Part shown: positions 42,774 through 52,221 of the stretch, piece after piece
Layout of the letters: every line of letters starts with the position of its first letter
Numbering within the stretch: the stretch's first letter is position 1
Assembly (NCBI RefSeq): GCF_014193695.1
Contig: NZ_JACHZR010000001.1
Coordinates: forward strand, 1,525,309-1,589,308
Source of the DNA: Rhizobium sp. BK316
GTDB lineage: Bacteria > Pseudomonadota > Alphaproteobacteria > Rhizobiales > Rhizobiaceae
Reading direction: 5' to 3'
DNA: 64,000 nt
Made by a program: the position numbers and the translations under genes
Notes under the pieces: generated by a model
Database searches by the model: none
The model's input: only the letters and a program-made list of their open reading frames with translations
Told to the model about the DNA's origin: nothing

Positions 42774-43871
42774 ATGGCTTCGATTGCGCTTCACAATATC
42801 CGCAAATCCTACGGCACGCTGTCCGTCATCCACGGCGTCGACGTCGACATCGAGGACGGCGAATTCATCGTGCTCGTCGGGCCGTCCGGCTGCGGCAAAT
42901 CCACATTGCTGCGTATGATCGCCGGCCTGGAGACAATCTCCGACGGTCGCCTTTCGATCGGCGGCCGCATGGTCAACGACCTGCCGTCGAAAGAGCGCGA
43001 CATTGCCATGGTGTTCCAGAGTTATGCGCTCTATCCGCATCTGACGGTGGCCGAGAATATGGGTTTTTCCCTGAAGCTGCGCGGCACCTCCAAGGATGAA
43101 ATCGGCCGCCGGGTGCAGTCCGCGGCGAAGATCCTGGCTCTGGAACCCTATCTCGACCGTCATCCGCGCCATCTCTCCGGGGGCCAGCGCCAGCGTGTCG
43201 CCATGGGCCGGGCCATCGTGCGCGATCCGGAAGTCTTCCTCTTCGACGAACCGCTTTCCAATCTCGACGCGAAGCTGCGCGTGGCGATGCGCGCCGAGAT
43301 CAAGGAGCTTCACCAGCGGTTGAAGATCACGACCGTGTACGTCACCCATGACCAGACCGAGGCGATGACCATGGCCGACCGCATCGTCGTGATGCGCGAT
43401 GGCATCGTTGAGCAGATCGGAACGCCGCTGGAGATCTATGATCACCCGGCAACCACCTTCGTCGCCGGTTTCATCGGCATGCCGGCGATGAACCTGCTCC
43501 AGGGCCGCATCCAGGCAGACGCCCCTTCGATCTTCCGCACGAACAGCGGCGTCGCCATACCGTTGTCGCGGCATCCCGGGACGGCCGGTCCCGGTGAAGA
43601 GCTCATCTACGGCATCAGGCCGGAACAGTTCCTCATCGCCGACCAGGGGACGCCGGCAAAGATCGTCGTCGTTGAACCGACGGGTGCGGAGACGCAGGTT
43701 GTCGCCCAGATCGGCGAAGAAAACGTCAATATGCTGTTTCGCGAGCGAATTGCCGTGAGGCCTGGCGACACCATCCGCTTCACCTTGAGGGCGGCCGGCG
43801 AACATCTGTTTTCGGCCGCCACGGGCAGGCGTCTTCCCGAAGTGGGCGCCCGAAGCAGACGTTTTCCTTGA
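42774..43871 (+). CDS. Sugar ABC transporter ATPase (UgpC/MsmK type)
   Basis: A 365-residue ATPase. Walker A GPSGCGKSTLLRMIAGLE, Q-loop VFQSYALYPHLTVAENM, signature LSGGQRQRVAMGRAIV, Walker B VFLFDEPLSNLDAKLR and switch VTHDQTEAMTMADRI are intact. The C-terminal TOBE/regulatory domain includes YGIRPEQFLIA and [15 protein letters not shown]. It energises the permeases at 39475-41261. It ends the operon; the gene at 63562 has a closely similar C-terminus. Confidence 0.93.
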   Translation: MASIALHNIRKSYGTLSVIHGVDVDIEDGEFIVLVGPSGCGKSTLLRMIAGLETISDGRLSIGGRMVNDLPSKERDIAMVFQSYALYPHLTVAENMGFSLKLRGTSKDEIGRRVQSAAKILALEPYLDRHPRHLSGGQRQRVAMGRAIVRDPEVFLFDEPLSNLDAKLRVAMRAEIKELHQRLKITTVYVTHDQTEAMTMADRIVVMRDGIVEQIGTPLEIYDHPATTFVAGFIGMPAMNLLQGRIQADAPSIFRTNSGVAIPLSRHPGTAGPGEELIYGIRPEQFLIADQGTPAKIVVVEPTGAETQVVAQIGEENVNMLFRERIAVRPGDTIRFTLRAAGEHLFSAATGRRLPEVGARSRRFP

Positions 43872-44080
43872 GTTTTGCCGAGGCTCTGACGATTGGCGCG
43901 TCCCTCGATCGGTACCATAGATTATCGCAGACAGTCGCTGCGGGTCGGGGGGCATATCCCTTCAACTGCCGCCACACGGCGAATTGACGAGGTCTCAGGT
44001 TCTACTCACATCAACTGCAACTCGACTACAACTGCAGGCGAACCTCAGAGTCTCAAGTCCACAGGGTGATTGGACCGAAC

Positions 44081-44570
44081 TCAAAACTCAGCCACCTTGC
44101 CCCAAGCCGAGGCCCTGAAGCGGCGGGGACGATATGGCCTCGGATCGACGATAGGTCCCGCACCCGTCACGATATCGGCAATCAGATGGCCTGCCCCGGG
44201 GCAGATGTCGAAGCCGTGGCCGGAAAAGCCGGCGACGAGGATGAAGCCCGGCAGGCTTTCGGCTTCTCCGATCCCAGACACACCATCCGATATGGAATCG
44301 ATATAGCCGGCCCAGTTCGCGGTGATCTTCGTCTTCTTCAATTCGGGAAGAGCTCCAGCGCGCGCTCACGCGTCTGGGGGATCGTTACCGGATCCGGCGC
44401 TGGATCGAGTTTGCGAATGCGCTCCATCGGCCTCGGCCGGCCGAGCCGCCAGGGGCAAGCGTCTCATGGCCGCTCTTCAAGCCTTCGAACCCGCCAGGCG
44501 CGAATCTTCCAACGCCATCGGCAGGAATTGCGGCGAGGATCGCAGTTGCTGAGCCGTCAGTTCATTGGGG
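44081..44570 (-). pseudogene. Frameshifted C-terminal remnant of a DadA-type FAD amine oxidase
   Basis: The minus strand reads ANWAGYIDSISDGVSGIGEAESLPGFILVAGFSGHGFDICPGAGHLIADIVTGAGPIVDPRPYRP, the end of glycine/D-amino-acid oxidase-like flavoproteins. The continuation upstream, MERIRKLDPAPDPVTIPQTRERALELFP, lies in another frame; a one-base loss near 44346 separates them. Further upstream is a TGA. The FAD-binding N-terminus is absent. It is a decayed gene between two transporter operons. Confidence 0.65.
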
Positions 44571-44637
44571 CCATCCGTGGGGCATATCCGCCTGCAACGA
44601 GGTATCTCTACGAAATATCCCGCATCGCAGGAAGACC

Positions 44638-44655
44638 CATGAAATATATTTCATG
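44638..44655. promoter_or_regulatory. 18-bp perfect palindrome before the sugar operon
   Basis: CATGAAATATATTTCATG, perfect over 18 bases, followed 13 bases later by a -35-like TTGACA (44668) and a TAACTA at 18-base spacing. It lies 140 bases before the binding-protein start. The SorC-type regulator encoded in the operon is the likely user. Confidence 0.6.
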
Positions 44656-44794
44656 CCTTGAATTATATTGACAGTTCGACTTGTTGCAGTCTAACTATGA
44701 TTACCGGGGCTCGAGGAGGAGGTCCGGGTTCACGAACAAGGCGCGGCATAGGCCGTCGGCTTTTGGGAGGGGCGAGAGCCCCGAGGAGGAACTT

Positions 44795-45826
44795 TTGCGC
44801 AATTTTTTGAGCACGGCAGCGATGGCTGTTTTGGCTGTCGCGACATTGAACACGGCTGCGTCAGCGGCGGAAACGGAGGATCCGTTTCGCTGTAAGCCGG
44901 GTGAAAAATACGTCATGAACGTCATGGTTTCGGGCGTCGAATATTGGTTCCCGGTCTATGAAATGTTCAAGCAGGCCGGGCGGCAGTTGGGTTGCGAAAC
45001 CGCCTATACCGGCACGCCGGAATACGACGTCAACAAGCAGATCGCCACATTCGATCAGGCGCTCGCTCAAAATCCGGCAGGCATCCTCGTCCATCCAATG
45101 AATTCCGACCCGTTCATCGAGCCGATCAACCGCGCCATCGATCAGGGCACGGCGGTCGTCACTTTCGCGGCGGACTCGCCGCTCTCCAAACGCATTTCCT
45201 TCATCACTTCGGACAATACGCGCGAAGGCACCTACGCTGCCGATGCGATCGCCGAGAAGCTTGGTGGCAAGGGTGAATATGCCGTTCTGGAAAATCCAGG
45301 CCAGGACAATCACGATAAGCGCATCGCCGCTTTCATCGCTCGTATGGAAACAAAATATCCTGGTATGAAGCTCGTCGGCCGGGCTGCGTCGAACCAGGAC
45401 CCCAACAAGGCCTATCAGGGTCTGATGAGCCTGGTGCAGGCGCATCCAAGCCTGAACGCCGTGTTCATGCCCGAGGCAAACTCGGCAATCGGCGCGGCCC
45501 AGGCCAATAAGGAAAGCGGCGGCAAAATCCTCGTCATGTGTGCGGACGTCAACGCCAACATCCTCGACATGATCAAGGCGGGCGAAGTGTTTGGCTCGAT
45601 TAACCCGAACCAGGGCATGCAGGGCTACATGGGCTTCATGTTGCTGTGGCTTGCCAAGCATCCGGAGCTTATCGATCCGATGAATGACGCCAAGCGCGTC
45701 GGCTTCAACCCGATGAGTATCCCCTTCGTCGACAACGGTCTGTCGATCGTCACTGCCGATAATGCCGATGACTTCTACTGGGACAAGTACCTGAAGCGCC
45801 GTGGCACGAAAGGCATCGAGGAGTAA
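44795..45826 (+). CDS. Sugar ABC transporter, periplasmic binding protein (RbsB-type)
   Basis: A 343-residue protein with signal peptide LRNFLSTAAMAVLAVATLNTAASA. Mature part: YVMNVMVSGVEYWFPVYEMFKQAGRQLGCETAYTGTPEYDVNKQIATFDQALAQNPAGILVHPMNSD, the type-1 periplasmic-binding fold of CUT2 importers. The start is TTG at 44795 with AGGAGG five bases before it; the longer frame has no signal peptide at its end. Two internal cysteines follow the signal site. It is first in a nine-gene operon. Confidence 0.88.
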   Translation: MRNFLSTAAMAVLAVATLNTAASAAETEDPFRCKPGEKYVMNVMVSGVEYWFPVYEMFKQAGRQLGCETAYTGTPEYDVNKQIATFDQALAQNPAGILVHPMNSDPFIEPINRAIDQGTAVVTFAADSPLSKRISFITSDNTREGTYAADAIAEKLGGKGEYAVLENPGQDNHDKRIAAFIARMETKYPGMKLVGRAASNQDPNKAYQGLMSLVQAHPSLNAVFMPEANSAIGAAQANKESGGKILVMCADVNANILDMIKAGEVFGSINPNQGMQGYMGFMLLWLAKHPELIDPMNDAKRVGFNPMSIPFVDNGLSIVTADNADDFYWDKYLKRRGTKGIEE

Positions 45827-45898
45827 GCCTTGCAAAGCGTCGGCCGGGATGACGAGGTCCCGGCCGGCCGATGCGAGGGAACAGAGGGAGAGGATGCC

Positions 45899-47443
45899 AT
45901 GCTGCGACCACCGGTCTTGGAGATGCGCAATGTCAGCAAACGTTTTGGCGCCATCAGGGCGCTGACGGATGTGGCATTCACTCTTGAAAAAGGCGAGGTG
46001 CACGCGCTCTGCGGTGAAAACGGCGCAGGCAAGTCGACGCTTATGAACATCATCGCCGGCGTGCTGCAGCCCAACGAAGGCGACATCCTTATCGATGGCG
46101 CACCCGCGAAGATCGCGTCTCCAGCCGCCGCACAGTCTATGGGAATAGGGCTCGTCCATCAGGAAATCGCACTTTGTCCGGATGCGACCGTTGCCGAGAA
46201 CATGTTCATGGCGGCAACGAACCGGCGCCGGTCGCCCCTCATGAATTTTGGCAGGCTGGAGCGCGACGCGCAGGCTGTTATGAATCGTCTTGCTGCCATT
46301 GATGTAAGCCAGAAGATCTGCGATCTGCCGATTTCCAGCCAGCAGCTTGTCGAGATCGCCAAGGCTTTGACCCTCGACTGCCGCATCCTCATCTTTGACG
46401 AGCCGACGGCGGCGCTGACCGAAGCGGAAGCCCAAGTCCTCTTCGGCATCATCAAAGACCTGAAAGCCCACGGCATATCCATCGTCTATATCAGTCATCG
46501 CATGGCGGAGATCTTCAGCCTTTGCGACCGCGTCACCGTCTTTCGCGACGGGCGATATGTTTCGACTGACCGCGTGTCCGATATCACGGCGGAAGATGTG
46601 GTGCGCCGCATGGTCGGCCGCGAGATTACGCAGCTTTATCCGGAAAAGCAGTCCGAGGCGGAGCGTACCGGCGAAAGCATTCTTTCCGTGCGCAATCTCG
46701 GCGACGGCAAGCGTTTTCGGGATATCAGCTTTATTCTGCGCAAAGGTGAAATTCTCGGGATCGGCGGCCTGATAGGCTCCGGCCGGACCGAGATCGCGGA
46801 GGGTATTTGCGGACTGCGACGTACGACGCAGGGCGATGTTCAACTGCTTGGCAATACCCTCTCGGCTTCATCCTATGCGGATTCGGTGCGGGCGGGTGTC
46901 GTTTACCTCTCCGAGGATCGCAAGGGTTCCGGCGTGTTTCTCGACCTGTCAATCGCGCAGAACATAGCCGCTCTCGATCTGAAGTCATTGACCGGGCCTT
47001 TCGGGCTCCTGAATGCAAAGACGGAGGCTGAGCGCGCTCAGGATCTTGCGCGTCGTCTTGGCGTCCGCATGGGCGGCATCGGCATGCCGGTTTCGTCGCT
47101 CTCCGGCGGCAATCAGCAGAAGGTCGCGATCGCCAAACAGCTGGCCATCGACCCGAAGGTGATCCTCATGGACGAGCCGACGCGCGGCATCGACGTCGGC
47201 GCGAAATCCGAAATTCATCGCCTACTGCGTGATCTCGCGCGTTCCGGGATCGGCATCGTCGTCATCACATCGGAACTGCCGGAACTCCTTGGTCTCTGCG
47301 ACCGGGCGATCGTCATCCGCGAGGGCACTGTCGCCGGCGAGCTCGAAGGGGCGGCGATGACGGAGGAAGCCATCATGAGGCTCGCATCGGGCATCAGCGC
47401 GCAGCCGCTCACGACATCTAAGGCATCAGAGCATGCCGTTTGA
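45899..47443 (+). CDS. Sugar ABC transporter ATPase, tandem domains (RbsA-type)
   Basis: A 514-residue double ATPase. Domain 1: [41 protein letters not shown], with the signature [15 protein letters not shown]. Domain 2 has a changed Walker A ([18 protein letters not shown]) but an intact signature [18 protein letters not shown] and Walker [15 protein letters not shown]. This uneven pair is normal for the CUT2 class. The start is ATG 45899 with AGAGG upstream; the frame before it belongs to the intergenic region. Confidence 0.93.
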   Translation: MLRPPVLEMRNVSKRFGAIRALTDVAFTLEKGEVHALCGENGAGKSTLMNIIAGVLQPNEGDILIDGAPAKIASPAAAQSMGIGLVHQEIALCPDATVAENMFMAATNRRRSPLMNFGRLERDAQAVMNRLAAIDVSQKICDLPISSQQLVEIAKALTLDCRILIFDEPTAALTEAEAQVLFGIIKDLKAHGISIVYISHRMAEIFSLCDRVTVFRDGRYVSTDRVSDITAEDVVRRMVGREITQLYPEKQSEAERTGESILSVRNLGDGKRFRDISFILRKGEILGIGGLIGSGRTEIAEGICGLRRTTQGDVQLLGNTLSASSYADSVRAGVVYLSEDRKGSGVFLDLSIAQNIAALDLKSLTGPFGLLNAKTEAERAQDLARRLGVRMGGIGMPVSSLSGGNQQKVAIAKQLAIDPKVILMDEPTRGIDVGAKSEIHRLLRDLARSGIGIVVITSELPELLGLCDRAIVIREGTVAGELEGAAMTEEAIMRLASGISAQPLTTSKASEHAV

Positions 47444-47471
47444 GGAAAAGGCAGAAACGGGGGATAAGACA

Positions 47472-48461
47472 ATGACAGATCACGCTTTGGGGGTGACGAG
47501 GGGGCGCGCTTCTCCCTGGCGGCGGTTCGCAACCATGCGGGAAGCGGGGCTCATCGCCATCATTCTCGCGCTTTGCGTTCTGATGAGCTTTGCCTCCCCG
47601 CACTTTCTGACGCTCGGCAACTTCAGGGCCATGCTGATGTCGTTCTCGGTGGAGGGCATCGTCGTCGTCGGCATGACGATCCTTCTGATCGTCGGTGGCA
47701 TCGATCTGTCCGTTGGGTCGGTCGTCTGCTTCTCGATGGTTCTGTCGGGATCGCTGTTCCTGATGGGGCTGGATCCATGGAGCGCGTCGCTGATCGGCAT
47801 AGCTGCGAGCGCGCTGGTCGGCTGTGCCATGGGCTTCTTCGTCACCGTCATCGGCCTCAATCACTTCATCACGTCGCTGGCCGCCATGGTGATCGTGCGA
47901 GGCCTTTGCCTCATCATCACGCAGGGAACGCCGCTCTCGCTGTTCACTCTGCCGCCATCGTTCAAAGCCGTCGGGCAGGGAACGCTTTACGGGATACCTT
48001 ACGTCATCCTGATCTTCGTCGCCGTGGTTACCATCTTCGACTTCCTGCTGCGCCGTGCGACAGCCTTCCGCAAGGTTTTCTATACCGGCAGTAATGAGAA
48101 GGCGGCGCTCTATTCCGGCATCAAGACCAGCCAGGTAAAATTCTGGGTCACCGTCCTCTGCGCCACGCTGTCGGGCGTTGCGGGCGTCATCTATATGTCG
48201 CGGTTTGGTGCTGCGACCCCCACCTTTGGCGTCGGAATGGAGCTCAATATCATCGCGGCAGCCGTCATCGGCGGCGCGTCCCTGAGCGGCGGTTCCGGCA
48301 CGATCCTCGGCGCCATCCTCGGTATCGCCCTCTTGTCAGTGGTCACAAGCTCGCTGATCCTGCTTAATGTTTCCGTCTATTGGCAGGATATGATCAAAGG
48401 CTGCATCCTGCTGACTGCTGTTTCCATCGACCATTTCCTGCATAAGCGGAAGGCTGCGTGA
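47472..48461 (+). CDS. Sugar ABC transporter permease (RbsC-type)
   Basis: A 329-residue permease of about ten helices. Conserved CUT2 parts: EGIVVVGMTILLIVGGIDLSVGSVVCFSMVLSG, GLNHFITSLAAMVIVRGLCLIITQG, YTGSNEKAALYSGI and LNIIAAAVIGGASLSGGSGTILGAILGIALL. It most likely forms a homodimer with the RbsA-type ATPase just upstream. It is followed one base later by the SorC-type regulator. Confidence 0.92.
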   Translation: MTDHALGVTRGRASPWRRFATMREAGLIAIILALCVLMSFASPHFLTLGNFRAMLMSFSVEGIVVVGMTILLIVGGIDLSVGSVVCFSMVLSGSLFLMGLDPWSASLIGIAASALVGCAMGFFVTVIGLNHFITSLAAMVIVRGLCLIITQGTPLSLFTLPPSFKAVGQGTLYGIPYVILIFVAVVTIFDFLLRRATAFRKVFYTGSNEKAALYSGIKTSQVKFWVTVLCATLSGVAGVIYMSRFGAATPTFGVGMELNIIAAAVIGGASLSGGSGTILGAILGIALLSVVTSSLILLNVSVYWQDMIKGCILLTAVSIDHFLHKRKAA

Positions 48462-48462
48462 C

Positions 48463-49467
48463 ATGCCGATTGCAAAACTCAAATCTCCATCTGCGCCCCG
48501 CGAGGAAATCGTCATCGCGCGCCAGATGCACCAGGCTCTCGTCCTGCACTTCCTCGAAGGTCTGACACAGGCACAGATCGCCGATCAGCTCGGCATCTCG
48601 CACGCCACGGTAAACCGGTTGATCAAGCGCGGCCGCCAGCTCGGCCTGGTCGAGATCAAGATCAAATCCCCCGTCGAGCCGCTGGTGGACATGGAAGAAC
48701 AGCTTCTGGCGCTTGGCGGCATCAGCCGCGCCATCGTCGTGCCGGCCGTGTCCGACAATCCGCAAACGACGTTGCAGACGGTTGGCGAAGCGGCAGCGCG
48801 TCTGCTTCTTGAGCACGTTGCCGACGGTGACACGATCTGCATCACCGGCGGCAAGGGTGTCAGCGCCGTCGTCGCCGGCCTCCAGCCGCCGCGCCGCTTC
48901 GACGTCGAGGTCATTCCGGCGACGGGCTGCGTCCAGGGCAAGCACTACACCGACGTAAATCATGTTTCGACTATGATGGCCGACCGCCTCGGCGGTCATT
49001 CGTTCCAGATCCATGCACCTCTCTTTGCCGATAGCGCTGCAGAGCGCGACATGCTGATCAACATGCGTTCTGTTGCCGATGTCTTCAGGCGCGCGCGAGA
49101 GGCCAAGGTGGCGGTCGTCGGCATCGGCTCCATTCTCTCCGATGACTCCAGCTATTATGATCTGCACCCCTCGTCGAGCACGGACCGCGCAGCAATCGAG
49201 CGCTCCGGCGCCTCTTGTGAGCTGCTCGCGCATCTGCTCGATGACCGGGGCAGTGTCTGTGACTACAGCCTCAACCGATCACTGGTCTCGCTGACCCTTC
49301 CGGAGTTTGCCTCGATCCCGACGAAGATTGGTGTGGCAAGCGGTCGGAACAAGGCAGGTCCGATTCTCAGCGTTATGCGCGGTCATCATCTCGATACGCT
49401 GGTCACCGACGAAGCGACCGGTGCTCGTGTTCTGGCGCTGGCAAACGGTGAAGGACAACGCGCATGA
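48463..49467 (+). CDS. SorC/DeoR-type sugar-binding transcriptional regulator
   Basis: A 334-residue regulator. Helix-turn-helix: HFLEGLTQAQIADQLGISHATVNRLIKRGRQLGLVEIKI. The rest is the SorC sugar-phosphate-binding domain, shaped like a phosphosugar isomerase (TVGEAAARLLLEHVADGDTICITGGKGVSAVVAGL; VIPATGCVQGKHYTDVN; VAVVGIGSILSDDSSYY). LsrR and EryD are relatives. It is placed inside its own operon, four bases before an aldo-keto reductase, so it likely autoregulates through the palindrome at 44638. Confidence 0.87.
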   Translation: MPIAKLKSPSAPREEIVIARQMHQALVLHFLEGLTQAQIADQLGISHATVNRLIKRGRQLGLVEIKIKSPVEPLVDMEEQLLALGGISRAIVVPAVSDNPQTTLQTVGEAAARLLLEHVADGDTICITGGKGVSAVVAGLQPPRRFDVEVIPATGCVQGKHYTDVNHVSTMMADRLGGHSFQIHAPLFADSAAERDMLINMRSVADVFRRAREAKVAVVGIGSILSDDSSYYDLHPSSSTDRAAIERSGASCELLAHLLDDRGSVCDYSLNRSLVSLTLPEFASIPTKIGVASGRNKAGPILSVMRGHHLDTLVTDEATGARVLALANGEGQRA

Positions 49468-50459
49468 GCGAGCAGCAGTTGATACGCGCGATCGGCAGGT
49501 CGGGCATCACCGCTTCGGCTGTCGGCCTCGGAACATGGGCGATTGGCGGCTGGATGTGGGGAGGCACGGATGAGGCGGAATCGATCATCGCAATCCAGGC
49601 GTCGCTGGATGCCGGCGTTACGCTGATCGATACCGCACCGGCCTACGGGCTCGGCCGATCCGAGGAGATCGTCGGCAAGGCGCTTGCAGGCCGTCGCGAC
49701 AAGGCCGTCATTGCGACCAAGTGCGGCCTCGTCTGGCACACGGACAAGGGCAGATATTTCTTCGAACAGGATGCCAGACCGGTTCACCGCTATCTCGGCC
49801 GCGATGCGATCATTCATGAAGTTGAAGCGAGCCTGCGGCGCCTCGATACAGACTATATCGATCTCTACATCACCCACTGGCAGGACCCGACGACGCCGAT
49901 CGAGGAGACGATGCGGGCGCTGGCAGACCTGAAAACATCCGGTAAGATCCGTGCGATCGGCGCCAGCAATGTCAGCGCCGCCGATCTTGAAGCCTATATT
50001 TCCGCTGGCGGCCTGGATGCCATCCAGGAGCGGTTCAGCATGATCGACAGGGAGATCGAGGCCGATCTATTGCCGTTGACCCGACCAAACGGCGTTTCGA
50101 CCCTCAGCTATTCATCGCTCGCGCTCGGTCTTCTGTCAGGCGCCATCGGCCCCGAACGGAAGTTTTCCGGCGACGATCAAAGGCGCGACAATCCGCGCTT
50201 TTCCGTCGCAAACCGTGAAAAGGTGATGGATTTTGCCGATGCGATCCGGCCGGTTGCCGACAAACATCAGGCCAGCATCGCGCAGACGGTGATCGCCTGG
50301 ACGCTCGCCCAGCCGGGTATCACCTTTGCTCTTTGCGGCGCCCGCAACAGAGCGCAGGCGCTCGACAATGCCCGAGCCGGAACCATACGGCTGGATGCAA
50401 ATGACCAGTCAGCCATCGATGCAGCTATTTCAGCAAAACTGACCGCCATGGACAGGTAA
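49464..50459 (+). CDS. Aldo-keto reductase
   Basis: A 331-residue AKR-fold enzyme. Catalytic tetrad parts: DTAPAYGLGRSEEIVGKAL with Asp and Tyr, AVIATKCGL with Lys, and YITHWQDPTTPIEETM with His. The NADP end is VIAWTLAQPGITFALCGARNRAQALDNA. It may reduce or oxidise a sugar, for example at C1. It overlaps the regulator by four bases and precedes the GlpD-like gene by 13. Confidence 0.88.
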   Translation: MSEQQLIRAIGRSGITASAVGLGTWAIGGWMWGGTDEAESIIAIQASLDAGVTLIDTAPAYGLGRSEEIVGKALAGRRDKAVIATKCGLVWHTDKGRYFFEQDARPVHRYLGRDAIIHEVEASLRRLDTDYIDLYITHWQDPTTPIEETMRALADLKTSGKIRAIGASNVSAADLEAYISAGGLDAIQERFSMIDREIEADLLPLTRPNGVSTLSYSSLALGLLSGAIGPERKFSGDDQRRDNPRFSVANREKVMDFADAIRPVADKHQASIAQTVIAWTLAQPGITFALCGARNRAQALDNARAGTIRLDANDQSAIDAAISAKLTAMDR

Positions 50460-50472
50460 ACGGATCGTCATC

Positions 50473-52221
50473 ATGAATCGTGAAGAGACCTTGGACGGGC
50501 TTCGCCAGAGCCCGAAGGTGGACGTGTGTGTCATTGGCGGCGGTATCAACGGCATCAGCGTCTTCCGGGAGCTGGCGCTGCAGGGGCTCAATGTGCTCCT
50601 GGTCGAGAAGCACGACTACTGTTCCGGCGCGAGCGCTGCACTGTCTCGCATGGTGCACGGAGGCCTTCGCTATCTTGAGAACGGCGAGTTCAAGCTGGTT
50701 CAGGAATCGCTGGCCGAGCGCGACCGGCTGTTGCGCAACGCCCCGCATTACGTCGCGCCTCTGCCCACGACGGTTCCGATCTTCGACATGTTTTCCGGTC
50801 TCGGCAACGGTCTCGTCCGCTTCCTCGGGTTGACCCGGCGACCAAGCCGCCGCGGTGCTCTGGCGATCAAGGCCGGGCTCAGCATCTACGACTTTCTCAC
50901 GCGCAAACGGGCGATGATGCCGCCTCATCAGTTTCGCGGGCGGCGCACAACGCTTGCGAAATGGCCGGTGCTCAATCCCCAGATCAAGAGTTCCGCGACC
51001 TATTACGACGCCTGGGTCAGCCATCCGGAACGCCTTGGCTTCGAACTGCTGGAGGACGGTTTATCGGCGGGACCGGAGGCACGGGCACTGAACTACAGCG
51101 ATATCCGGGCAGCCGGCGAAGGCCGCTATCTCGTCCGCGACACCATAACCGGCTCTTCGGCAACGATCGAGCCCACGCTCATCATCAATGCAACTGGCGG
51201 ATGGATCGACATTACCAACGGCACGCTCCTTACCTCGGACATACGACCGGCATCCCTGATGGGTGGAACCAAGGGATCTCATCTCATTATCGACAATGCA
51301 GCGCTTTACGAGGCGCTCTCAGGCCACATGATCTACTACGAGAATGAAGATGGCCGGATTTGCATCCTGTTTCCTTATCTGGGCAAGGTGCTTGTCGGCT
51401 CCACCGACATTCGCGTCGCCGATCCCGATACCGTCCGCTGCGAAGCGGACGAGCGCGACTATATACTGCAGTCCCTGTCGTTCGTTGTCCCCGGCATTGA
51501 TATCCGGCCGGAAGAGATCAGCTTCCAGTTTTCGGGCGTGCGGCCGCTGCCAGCCAGCACGGACAGCTTCACCGGTCGCATTCCGCGCGATCATTTCTGC
51601 ACGGTCGTGGATGCTGCCCACGGCGGGCCATCGATCGTATGCATGATTGGCGGCAAGTGGACGACCTTTCGTTCATTCGGCGAGCTGGCCGCCGATCTCG
51701 CATTGGAGCGGCTGGGCAAAGAACGCCGCATCTCCACGACAGATCGCGCGATCGGCGGCGGGCGCCGGTTTCCGCTGGATCGTGCTGCCTGGATCGCTCG
51801 CATGGCTGCGAAAAAGGGAATTGCTGGCAGCCGCATGGCGACGCTTTTCGGCCGTTACGGCACACAGGCGGAGGCGATCGCCGATTTCATTGCGATGGCG
51901 CCGGATGCGCCCTTGCCGCATCCCGATTATTCGAAGCGCGAACTGCTCTTTCTTATCCGCAACGAGGCGGCGGAGCACCTGGATGATCTGCTGCTGAGAC
52001 GTACCACGCTTGCCATATCAGGCAACCTCTCGCAGCAGATGGTGGATGCGGTGCTCGATCTTCTGACGGAGCACAAGGCTTGGACGCCTGCGCAGCGTGG
52101 CGTTGAGCGAGAACGCTTTCTCACGCTTTTGCGCGAGCGCCACGGCGTCACAGAAAAGATCCTTTCCGAACGGAACGAACAAAGGAGCATGGAATGCGAA
52201 GCAACAGAAAAGTCCGGATGA
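50473..52221 (+). CDS. GlpD-like FAD-dependent phospho-polyol dehydrogenase
   Basis: A 582-residue flavoenzyme of the glycerol-3-phosphate dehydrogenase family. FAD site: VDVCVIGGGINGISVFRELALQGLNVLLVEKHDYCSGASAALSRMVHGGLRYLENGEFKLVQESLAERDRLL. Later parts: LIINATGGWIDI, GGTKGSHLIID, LFPYLGKVLVGSTDI and VRPLPA. The C-terminal domain is less like GlpD than the fragment at 6769. Erythritol catabolism uses such an enzyme (EryB), so a polyol phosphate other than glycerol phosphate is possible. It overlaps the aldolase by 28 bases. Confidence 0.85.
   Translation: MNREETLDGLRQSPKVDVCVIGGGINGISVFRELALQGLNVLLVEKHDYCSGASAALSRMVHGGLRYLENGEFKLVQESLAERDRLLRNAPHYVAPLPTTVPIFDMFSGLGNGLVRFLGLTRRPSRRGALAIKAGLSIYDFLTRKRAMMPPHQFRGRRTTLAKWPVLNPQIKSSATYYDAWVSHPERLGFELLEDGLSAGPEARALNYSDIRAAGEGRYLVRDTITGSSATIEPTLIINATGGWIDITNGTLLTSDIRPASLMGGTKGSHLIIDNAALYEALSGHMIYYENEDGRICILFPYLGKVLVGSTDIRVADPDTVRCEADERDYILQSLSFVVPGIDIRPEEISFQFSGVRPLPASTDSFTGRIPRDHFCTVVDAAHGGPSIVCMIGGKWTTFRSFGELAADLALERLGKERRISTTDRAIGGGRRFPLDRAAWIARMAAKKGIAGSRMATLFGRYGTQAEAIADFIAMAPDAPLPHPDYSKRELLFLIRNEAAEHLDDLLLRRTTLAISGNLSQQMVDAVLDLLTEHKAWTPAQRGVERERFLTLLRERHGVTEKILSERNEQRSMECEATEKSG

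Noticed and set aside
44861..46843. A 660-codon open frame on the minus strand
   Set aside because: It lies antisense to the binding-protein and ATPase genes, which have clear motifs. Its composition (His/Arg/Asp-rich, no domain) is what the reverse frame of a high-GC gene gives.
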